Source: Amyelois transitella (Eukaryota; Arthropoda; Insecta; Lepidoptera; Pyralidae). From it: a stretch of 64,000 nucleotides of DNA. The notes under the pieces are model-generated. The model was not told the origin of the DNA. It worked only from the letters and a program-made list of their open reading frames with translations, and made no database searches. This document shows, piece by piece, positions 9,601-21,600 of this stretch. Made by a program: the position numbers and the translations under genes. Every line of letters begins with the position of its first letter. Position 1 is the stretch's first letter. The stretch spans positions 4,539,001 to 4,603,000 of the forward strand of contig NC_083532.1 in assembly GCF_032362555.1 (NCBI RefSeq), written 5' to 3'.

Positions 9601-12600
9601 TTTCCCGGCGGGGTAGGCAGAGACTACCTCTTTCCACTTGCCACGATCTCTGCACACTTCCTTCGCTTCATCCACATTCACAACTCTCTTCATGCAAGCT
9701 CGGCGGTTTCGGGCACTTTTGACCTGACCCTTTACCAGGACGTCCTTAACTTGATCAAGATACGTTCGTCTAGGTCTTCCCACTCCCACCTATAATGGAT
9801 ATTGTTTAATAAATAAATAAATAAAAGAAAAATTAATGTTGAATGTTGAATATATTATAAAGGCGAAAGTTTGTATGGATGTATGGATGTTTGTTACTCT
9901 TTCACGCAAAAACTACTGAACCGATTACCATGAAATTTGGTATGTAGGTAGCTGAAGACCCAGAATAACACATAGGCTACTTTTTATCCCAGAGTTCCCG
10001 CGGGATTGATAGGGTTTCCATGCGGACGAAGTCGCGGGCGGCCTCTAGTGTTGAATATAAACCTGTTAGCGTCCTCCCTGACGTCCCCCCCCTCCCTCCT
10101 CCAGCTGTCGGCGGGTCGCCGCCCGGATTTTTGAATCTCGTTGTTGACGCGCTCCAAAGTGGGGGGCGGCCGCTCCGTGAACTGGATGAAGTCGCCTGGA
10201 ACATTGATGGGGAATCAATAATATATACATACACACACATTTTCTGATTGTCCTGGGTCTTGGATGTTTATCTATATAAGTATTTATTATAAAATATAGT
10301 ATCGTTGAGTTAGTATCTCGTGACACAAGTCTCGAACTTACTTCGAGGCTAACCCATCAGTGTAATTTGTCCCGTATATATTTATTTATAGGCCACGTTC
10401 AACTGTTTGGCTTTAAGACAGAATTGAATTTCAAATATTTTATCGACACTATCTGGTTCCAGGCACCTTGGAATAGGACAGCTACATATCTTTTACATGG
10501 GTGTCTTAAAGGCCGATTAAGGGATATGCTTATAAACTTGGGATTCATCTTTTAAGCGATGGGCTAGCGACCTGTCACTATTTGAATCTCAATTCTATCA
10601 TGTTAGATAAAACATGTTAATGTTTTCACATAATGAATTATTTATTTTCAATATGTACCATCTTAGCAACCGTTACTATAGATAATATCTCATAGAGTAA
10701 GTATGAATTTCTCATGGAGTGTGTTATAAAAGAGTAAGTATATGATATATCATTAAGCCAAATCTGAACGTGGCCATTCAGTCGTTTCAAGACTGTTTCG
10801 CTCTGTTTACCCCGCAAGGGATATAGACGTAACCATTAGGGCTTGAGCTCCGGAATTCCGGTTTTAACAAAATTCCGGAATTCCGACATATTTCAGTATC
10901 GTTTGTAAATACCGGAATTGGATGAGCAAAACCGGTATTTCGATATTGAAAAAAAATAAAATAAAAACGCAGCTTGAGTCGCGGCACGTCCGCGTAGCGC
11001 GGCACGTCCGGCGCCGGCCGATCAACTGTCGCTTCGGTTTGGCCGATCCGCCCGCATCGCCGCCATTTGAATACGGATCGTTACAAGAATCACACGCGAA
11101 CGAGAACGATCGAACGTGTAATAAATACATTTAAAATGTAAGTTTCAAGTTCTTATTTTACAGAATTAACTACATTCAATACTTGTTCACTTTTAAGTAA
11201 AATATTGATTTTATTTCATTGGTCGACAACGGTTCACTTCGTATGTATGTAATATATATACGGGACGCAGAGACAACCTAATGTTTGGCAAAAACAAAGT
11301 CGTAAGAAAAGAAGTGACTAAGAAACCGTAAGTCTACGTGTGTGGTTACTGGTGGTGTTTATAGCATCCAGGGTTTTTGCTTGATTTTGCTTGCGCATGC
11401 AATGTAAAATGTTTTATTTATATGCTTATTGGTGAAATGTGAATGTGACGGAAACGGGCATTATTTGTTTGCAACTTTTGAAACTTGCTATTCCGTACTA
11501 CTCAATGTATGGCCATTGGCCATTGCTTAGTTTGTTGCGAATTACTACTAAATAACAAAAAAAATTGGGTTTTGAAACGTATATCAGAATAGTCATGCAA
11601 AAAATAACACAATTATCAGGTTTATTTTCTGGTCATTAATAGATCTCAGTTTGATTATTGTATTGCACGTATATAACGTACGCCCGCACCCGCACCTAAA
11701 TATTATCGTGTTGCTAGGCATGCCGCCTTCGCAGCACGCGCGAACATGACAGCGTTGCTAAGCAACCGAGCCGTAGGTACCTCGAGCCACGCGCGCTGCT
11801 GTTCAGTCGCTCGCGCGGCACGTAGACCTAATCCGCGTTCAACACATTCGGCGAACTTTTTGCCGAATTAACGTACTTACATTACTTACGTTTTAAAATG
11901 AGCCGTGTTTTTACTACATACAAAGTAGGCAATGTATATCGATTCATGGCGATGCCGGACGAACGCGTAGAGCGGGCATAAGTTATATTATTTAGTCGCC
12001 ATTGAGTTTTCATTTGAGAATTCGAATAGGGTGGTTTTTATACTACTAATATTCTAAATCGGCGTATAATTTTACAGAATATAGTCGCATGATATGTAAA
12101 GAATGGCACAATTTGTTTATAACAAAGCTTTTCTTTCTCTATCGATACGAAATCTTATAAGTATGTATTAGTCAGAAATTTATTTACTTTCAGGTCACTA
12201 TCAAAACCCGCACAATATTTGGAATTTAATAAAAGGAAAGCGGACACATCAGTTTGGAACCATTTTCTTAGGGCGGAAGATGGGCAATCCGGTAAATGCA
12301 AATTATGCTTTAAAATTTTAAAATGCCACGGTGGTGCGACAACAGGTTTGCATGTACATTTGAAATCTACCCACGCTATTGATCTGAAAGAGAAAAAAAA
12401 CCTTTTGCTGTCTCAATCAGAAACTCAATGTAGTACTTCCGTTACTCCTAGCACCAGCAACAGCATGCCCAGAGCAGCAAAAAAGCTTAAAATGATCACT
12501 GCCTTTTTTGACACATCTCTAGAGCTGGCTGTAAAAGTGTCAAGGATGGCCGCTCTTGATGGCATTCCTTTCAGTAAATTTTGCACATCTGAAGACCTTC

Positions 12601-15600
12601 GAGATCTTTTCCACAAATGTGGATATAATTTGCCGGCGTCTGGTAGCGCTATAAGAGACATTGTACTTAATCAGCACAAATTCTTAAAAAAACAACTCCG
12701 ACAGCAAATTTCACAAGATAAAACAAGACGATATTCTGTATCGCTTGATGAGTATACATCAATCCGCAATAGACGTTACATGAATGTTAATTTACACTCC
12801 GATAAATTTAAGGATAACTTCAAAAATCTCGGCCTTGTGAGAATTGTAGGCAGTATGCCTGCAATAACAGCATACCATTACTTGAAACAACATCTTAAAG
12901 AATTTGCTGTTGATTTGGACAAAGACGTTGTTTGCTTAACATCTGATGGGGCTGCAGTTATGGTTAAAATGGGGCGATATTACAAGGGCTACCATCAAAT
13001 TTGTCTGGCTCATGGCTTACAGTTAGGAGTGATTGATGTCTTATATAAAAAAGAAAACAGTGAATATAATGAAAGAGGTGATACTGAAACGAGACAGGAG
13101 GATTTTGTGGCCATGGATATAACTGATATTGTTGATATATCTGCTTCTGAATATGTAGAAAATGAAGATCAGATATTAGAAGATAATGACGATGAAGATG
13201 ACGAAGAAATTGGAGGTTTTGAGATTGAAGGGGCCTCTGTACAGCAAGAAATGGAAAAAAGACAATTAAACTTTGAAAATGTTATTGAAAAGATTAGAAA
13301 GCTGGTCAGGTCAGTACGAAAATCAAGCTTAAAAAATGAAGCCATACAAAAATACGTAGTAGCAGAATATGGAAAAGAACTGAACCTCATTCTTGATTGT
13401 AAAACTAGATGGTCAAGTTTAAGCGATATGATTGAAAGGTTTTTAAAGCTCAGGTCTGCTATCACCAAAGGATTTCTAGACTTAGACATAGTAGTGCCTG
13501 TCAATGAAGAAGCAGTAGCAGTACTTAAAGCTTTACACGAAAGTCTTCATGTCGTTAAGATAACTGTAGAGTCGCTTTGTCAGAGAGACGCTGATTTGAT
13601 GACGGCCGATACAGCTCTTAAATTCATGTTAAAGTCTTTAGATAGTAACCAAAACGGTAACATTAGCAAAAATCTGGCACAAAGCCTTAGGAACCGCATT
13701 AAGGAAAGACGTCTCCCTATAGCATCTGTTTTGGTGTATCTTTACGATTCAGAAGATTATCACGAAGACAACTTTGACCGTGAGACATTTTCTAAACCGA
13801 CAAGCAACGAAATGTTAGAAGAAATTGTGAAAATAATTAAAAGGTTGGACGATTCACTAAGCCCGGAAGAAGAAAACTGTGAGAAGTCTGCTGAAGAAAA
13901 CGTGAATGAAGAAGCACAAGGAATGAGTATGAAACAAAAATTACAAGAAACTATTCAGAGACGAAGAGTTACTATGAAAAGTAAAAAGAAAACAACAAAT
14001 ATTGATCTGGAAAGTTTGCTAAGAGTTGAAATGGCGGTATTTGAAAACGGCGGCGGAAGAGGTCAATATCTGACTAAATGTTTCGAATATTTAAAAACAA
14101 TTCCACCTACCAGTGTGGAGGCTGAACGCGCGTTTTCAGCAGTTTCAAACGTTTGTAGCCGTGTGAGAAGTTCGTTGAAAGACAACAGTTTAGATGCACT
14201 AACTTTTTTAAAATTTCATTACCAACAGAAGTCTATCTGAGCTGTGGGTAATTTTTATTTAATTAGTAATTTTATTAAAGTAAATAGCTCTTTTAATGGT
14301 TTTTTATTTCTACTTATAACAATAGCCCTTAGTTTCATTATAATATAGTTGTATGCCATTTTAGAAGGAAGCTTCAAATTCCGGAATTCCGGAACTGGAT
14401 TGCTTAATATCAGAACTCAATTCCGGAATTGAAAAATGATCCGATATTCAAGCCCTAGTAACCATATATATGTATCCAAGACCCAGACCAATCAGAAAAA
14501 CTTCTTTTCTCATCATGCCTTCACCGGGATTCGAACCCGTGACCCTTCGGCGACACAGACAAGCGCACTGCCGCTGAGCCACGGAGGCCGTCACAACTGT
14601 TACCGAAATAAGCTCTCACCTTGAGCGTCGTGTGTCCCGTGGTCGACTTGCACGGGCTGAATGTGCGCTCCGTCGCCGTGCGGTTGGAAGCTGTCGGGCG
14701 GCGGGTAGTCGGGCACTAAGGGAAAAGCGGCGCCGGGAATCGAACTGCACTCCTCGTCGTTTTGCCGCCACGAGTTCAGGTCGTAACTGTGATGAAAGAA
14801 ACAAATTGAAATTGAAAATAGTTTATTTCTTCAAGCGCAAAGTATACAAAATGGATGTGATTGAAGTCTCCTTTTAAGCGTGCAAGCCTGTACCAGGAGA
14901 CCCCGCTCTGTAATCCTACTACTATTATAAAGGCGAAAGTTTGTATGGATGTTTGTTACTCTTTCACGCAAAAACTACTGAACCGATTACCATGAAATTA
15001 GTTATTAGTTCAGGTATGTAGGTAGCTGAAGACCCAGAATAACACATAGGCTACTTTTTATCCCAGAGTTCCCGCGGGATTGATAGGGTTTCCATGCGGA
15101 CGAAGTCGCGGGCGGCCTCTAGTAATAGCATATAATGAAGCATTAAACAGTTAAAAATAACTTAGTAAAAATATGTTATACAATTATAATAATGTGTAAA
15201 AGTGTTAGGTATATTAAACTAAAATACATACACACAAACATACATAATAAAATCACGCCTCTTTCCCGGAGGGGTAGGTGTAAAAACGCGTACTAAACGT
15301 GTGTCGTGTGGTTACCGGCACTAATAAAATAAAAATAGAATATGACCACCCCGTCTTATTCCCATACATACATACATACATAAAATCACGCCTCTTTCCC
15401 GGAGGGGTAGGTGTAAAAACGCGTTCTAAACGTGTGTCGTGTGGTTACCGGCACTAATAAAATAAAAATAGAATAGGACCACCCCGTCTTATTCCCATAC
15501 ATACATAAAATCACGCCTCTTTCCCGGAGGGGTAGGCAGAGACTACATCTTTCCACTTGCCACGATCTCTGCACACTTCCTTCGCTTCATCCACATTCAT

Positions 15601-18600
15601 AACTCTCTTCATGCAAGCTCGGCGGTTTCGGGTACTCTTGATAATATAACTCTTGATAATACTCTATAAATAACTTACCGTTTAGAGAGACTGTTCTTAG
15701 GAGTCCACGTCTCGAAACTGTCCTGAGTGACTGACTGTGCTTGTTCTTGTCTTAGTAGACCTGTAACAAATATTCATTCATTCATTTATTCATATATATA
15801 TATATGTATATATAAATATATAGTATCGTCGAGTTAGTATCTCGTAACACAAGTCTCGAACATACTTCGAGGCTAACTCAATCTGTGTAATTTGTCCCGT
15901 ATGTATTTATTTTTATGATCACGTCTATATATCCCTTTCGACTAGACAGAGTCAACAGTTTTGAAGAGTCTGACAGATGTTAGGCTTATGATAGAATTGA
16001 GATTTAAATAGAGACAGGTCTCTAGGCCATCACCTAAAAGACGATAAAAAGCCTATCCCTTAGTCGCTATTCATGTGAGTGGGCCTATTCTTATTTTTAC
16101 TTAAATTGGTGGTTCACATCTTCAATAAAAAAAAAATTAAAAAAAAATATCTGTCCCGGGAACCACACGGCATTTCTTTTCATGTGCAATAAAGATTTTA
16201 TAAACAAACAAACATAATGGTAAAACACAGTGCCGTGTGGTTCCCGGCACCAATACAAAAAAGAATAGGACCACTTTATCTCCTTCCCATGGTTGTCGTA
16301 AAAGGCGACTAAGGGATAGGCTTCCAAACTTGGGATTCTTTTTTAGGCGATGGGCTAGCAACCTGACACTAGTTGAATCTCAATTCTATCATTAAGCCGA
16401 ATAGCTGATCGTGGCTTATCAGTCTTTTCGGCTGTTGGCTCTGTCTAGCCAGCAAGGGATATAGCCGTGACCATATGTATGTATATATTAATATATAAGA
16501 TATTATTTTTAATGGTGACGGGAACCACTCGTCATGTGCAATATAGAGTTTACATACATACAAACGGTCAAAAGTACCCGAAACCGCCGAGCTTGCATGA
16601 AGAGAGTTATGAATGTGGACGAAGCGAAGGAAGTGTGCAGAGATCGTGGCAAGTGGAAAGAGGTGGTCTCTGCCTACCCCTCCGGGAAAGAGGCGTGATT
16701 TTATGTATGTATGTATTTACTAGCGACCCGCCCCGTCTTCGCACGGGTGCAAAATTATAAATGTAATATTATACATAAAAACCTTCCTCTTGAATCACTC
16801 TACCTGTTACAAAAAACCGCATCAAAATAGACAAACAGACTAAAATAGCGACTTTGTTTCATACTACATAGTGATGTATACATACAAACAAACAAACATA
16901 ATTGTAACACTCACCAGCACCAGCGCCGAGTATCGGCCTCAGCTTCGGCTTGGCATCAGCTTCGTCCAGGCTGACCTGAGCCAAGCTCTGGTTCACCCTC
17001 TCCGCCCCCCCATCGTCCCCCCTCCTCCACGAGCCATAGCTGACTTCGCTGTAACCCTCATCCGAAGTCAGCTCCAGGTGGGAAGCGTAGAACTGCTGCA
17101 ACGTATTGGGCAACGGCAGGAACTTGTTCAGGCAGAGGTCAGCGGAGAGTAGCAACCATATCATGGACATGGAAGGTGGGCTGAGCAGCCGGAGACGGAT
17201 GGAGATGGACAAGTCGTCCAGCTCCTGAGCGGTGTGCTGAGAGAGCAGTTCGCGGCCGTTCTGCATTAACTGGAAAACGGGCGATACATAATTATGCAAT
17301 ATTACCTCCTGTCAAGTACGTAAGTGTGCAGAGATCGTGGCAAGTGGAAAGAGGTAGTCTCTGCCTACCCCTCCGGGAAAGAGGCGTGATTTTGTGTATG
17401 TATGTATTACCTGTCACTATCTGCATCTCAATTCTATCATTAAGCCAAACAGCTGAACGTGGCCATTCAGTTGGCTCTGTCTACCCCGCAGGGGATATGG
17501 GCGTGACCATATGTATGTATGTATGGAACGGGCAAAAAAGAAAAATTATACATACATACTGTGTGCCCCGTAAGGTATACAGACGTGACTACAATATAGT
17601 CACGTCTGTATACCTTGCGGGGTAGACAGAGCGGACAGTCTTGAAAATACCGATAGGCCACGTTCAGCTGTTTGGCTTTATGATAAATTGAGATTTGAGA
17701 AATTCAAATAGCGATGGGCTAGCAACCTGTCACTATTTGAACCTCATTTCCACCATAAAGCCAATAAATCTGAACGTGGCCTTTCAGTCTTTTTAAAGAC
17801 TGTTGGCTCCGTGTACCTCGCAAGGGATTTACATGTGATATCCTGCAAGAAGAATCCCAAGTTTGAAAGCCTATCCCTAAGTCGCTCTATACGACTTCCA
17901 TGGGAAAGAAACCATGCGGCACCAAAAAGGTATAATAATCTATATTATATCAATATTATAAAGCTGAAGAGTTTATTTGTTTGAACGCGCTAATCTCAGG
18001 AACTACTGCATTAGACCATTTATCGAGGAAGGCTTTAGGCTATACAACATCACGCTGCAACTATTAGAAGCGATAAAAATAATAGAAAATGTGGAAAAAA
18101 AACGGGTTAAATTATACATCCTTGAGGGCTTCAATGATGCCCAAAATAACTGCTCCACGCGGATGAAGTCGCTGGCACAGCTAGTAAATATATAAAAGGG
18201 ACATACCTGTGTGGCCAGACTGCGATGAGCCCTGATGTGGTCCGAGGCCAATAGCGCCCGGAGGTACTGTAACAGCGGACTGGCCAATATGTGTACTTTG
18301 TTTCCATTGCAGAGACGTGCCTCTGTAAATTAAATCATTTAGTTTTTAAATATCATCCTCGTGTTGTGCCGTGTGGTTCCCGGCACAAATAAGTGACGTG
18401 TGATTCCCAGCACAAAGCAGCACTCGTTCCCATGGATGTCGTAAAAGGCGACTAAAGGATAGGCCTATAAACTTGGGATTCTTCTTTTAGGCGATGGGCT
18501 AGCAACCTGTCACTATTTTAATCTCAATTCCATCATAAAGCCAAACAGCTGAACGTGGCCTATCAGTCTTTTCAAGACTGTTGGCTCTGTCTACCCCGCA

Positions 18601-21600
18601 AGGGATATAGACTTGATTATATGTATGTATGTAATATCATCTTTGTTATTCTTCTTCCTCCTGGCTTCAGTCCCGTTTGCATCCTCACCGCTCTGGAGAG
18701 GAGCCCGGGGTGTGCCTTTGACCATGGACCCTGGATTGGGTGAGTCAGGTTTTTACACGAAGCGACTCCCGTCTGACCTCCGCAACCTTTGCAGGGTAAT
18801 GGTTTTATGGTTCCATAGTCCCAAGAAACATAAGGCACGTCCATTTCCCCTGCAGGGTAGACAGAGCCAACAGACTCTAAGAGACTCTGAAGATTGAAAG
18901 GTCACATTCAGCTGTATGACGTAATGATGGAATTGAGATTCAAATAGTGAGAGGTTGCTAGCACATCAACTACAAGAAGAATCAAAAGCTTATAAGCCTA
19001 TCCTTTAGTCGCCTTGTACAACATCCATGGGAAAGAAAGTGCCGTGTGGTTCCCGGCAACAATACAAAAAAGAATAGGACTCTATCTCTTTCCCATGGGT
19101 GTCGTAAAAGGCGACTAAGGGATAGGCTTACAAACTTGGGATTCTTCTTTAGGCGATGGGCTAGCATCTATCACTGTTTGAGTCTCAATTCTGTCATTAA
19201 GCCAAATAGCTGAATGTGACCATTCAGTCTTTTCAAGACCGTTGGCTCTGTCTACCCCGCAAGGGATATAGACATGACCATATGTATGTATGGGAAATAA
19301 ATGGAGTGGTTCTATTTTATAGTACCCTAGACACACTGAATTACAGATGTAAATTAATAAAATATACCTATATGTAATTTTTACTTCGATATTACCACTT
19401 TAAAAATATGTATAACAAATTTTAATAAAAATGAAATAATTACTTAATTACCTGCAAAATAGTCTCCCATAAGATTAGCGGCATTAATCAGAAATTGTGG
19501 ATTCGCCCTCTCCAGAATGTCCAGTTCTGAAAACAAACAAAATGAAACCAATTAAATGGTTAGTAATAAGTACCTGGGTGACCGAGCTGTCTAGCTACCG
19601 AGTTCAACGTCTGTAACCGGTAGAAATGGAAGCGAATCTCGAACTGAGAGAACAGTCCTCGGGAAAAAACACGACCCGCCGAACTTAATAGGCGAAATTA
19701 ATAATTTTCCTTTTTTTTTCACATTTTCCATTATTTCTATGTTCCTAATAGTTGCAGCGTGATGTTATATAGCCTTAAAGCCTACCTCGATAAATGGTCT
19801 ATTCAACGCAACAAGAATTTTTCAATTCAAATTCAATAATATTAGTATAGGTAGATATAGGTTTCATATACTAATAGTGGGACATTTCAAAAGTATAGGT
19901 AGATATTAGTTTCATATACTAATAGTGACCATAAGTTCCTGAGATTAGCGCTTTCAAACAAACAAACACTTCATCTTTATAACATTAATAGTAGATTATG
20001 GGACATTTCCAACATAGCATCATAAGACTCACTGGAGAAGGTCCCCTGCATCACAACGTTGAGTAGGGCTCCCCTCAGCAGCTGCTGCCGCTGCTGGCGC
20101 GTGAACGAAGCGCCCACCGAAGCCAGCTTCCTGGCCGTGGAAGAGTTCCTGAGCGCGGCCGCTCGGAACGTGGCGAAGGCCTGTCTGTGTGGAATTGAAA
20201 AAACACATATATACATACATAAAATCACGCATCTATCCCGGAGGGGTAGGCAGAGACTACCTCTTTCCACTTGCAAAAAATACATGTTTACATACTATGC
20301 TGCTACTACTACTACTACTAGGTACTATGTAGTGCCGTGTGGTTCCCGGCACCAATACAAAAAAAGAATAGGACCACTCCGTCTCATTCCCGTGGATGTC
20401 GTAAAAGGCGACTAAAGGATAGGCTTACAGACTTGGGATTCTTCTTTTAGGCGATGGGCTAGCAACCTGTCACTATTTGAGTCTCAATTCTATCATTAAG
20501 CTTAATAGCTGAACGTGACCATTCATAAGAGATATAGACGTGACTCAATGTTTGTATGTAAACATACATACATACATATGGTCTCGTCTATATCCCTTGC
20601 GGGGTAGACAGAGCCAACAGTCTTGAAAAGACTGAAATGCCACTTTCAGTCTTTAGTAGTAAAGACTTGAACTAAAAGTGATGTCGAGTTTGTGATGAGG
20701 TGTACTAAGATACTAACTGCAATGAATTCTCATCTGGACACATCTTCGTGACCGTTGCTTCGAAGTTGCGAAGTTTCCTGTTGAACTGGATACCGTCTTC
20801 GCCCGGTGAGAATTGTTCCAACTGAAAAAAATAAAATAAAAACAATTTTAATACATACATACATACATAAAATCACGCCTCTTTCCCGGAGGGGTAGGCA
20901 GAGACTACCTCTTTCCACTTGCTACGATCTCTGCACACTTCTTTCGCTTCATCTACATTCATAACTCTCTTCATGCAGGCTCGGCGGTTTCGGGTACTCT
21001 CGACCTGACCCTTTGCCAGGACGTCCTTAATTTGATCAAGATACGTTCGTCTAGGTCTTCCAACTCCAACCTTTCCCTCCACACTCAACAATTTTAATGT
21101 TGCGAAAAAAAAACCACGCGGACGAAATCGCGGGCAAAAGCCAGTTTTCTCCATCCATCCATATAATCACGTCTATATCCTTTGCGGGGTAGACATACAT
21201 ACATACATACATAAACTCACGCCTCTTTCCCGGAGGGGTAGGCAGAGACTACCTCTTTCCACTTGCCACGATCCCTGCATACTTCCTTTGCTTCATCCAC
21301 ATTCATAACTCTCCTCATGCAAGCTCGGCGGTTTCGGGCACTTTTGACCTGACCCTTCACCAGGACATCCTTAATTTGATCAAGATATGTTCGTCTAGGT
21401 CTTCCCACCCCGACCTTTCCCTCCACACTCTCCTTGTATATCTGCTTAGTCAACCTGTTTTCATTCATCCTCTCCACATGACCGAACCATCTCAACATAC
21501 CCTTTTCTATTCCTGTAACTACATCTTCTTTCACATCACAACACTCCCTTATCACGCTGTTCCTTATCCGGTCACTCAATTTCACACCCAACATACTCCT

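Noticed and set aside
11898-11981. ATG-initiated 27-codon ORF as first exon of the hAT transposase
   Set aside because: Its possible donors leave the wrong phase for the acceptor at 12193; the AT|G split-start model fits phase and consensus better.
19977-20285. 102-aa minus-strand ORF as a separate gene
   Set aside because: It is exon 20184-20033 of the MIF4G-like gene extended into intron sequence on both sides.
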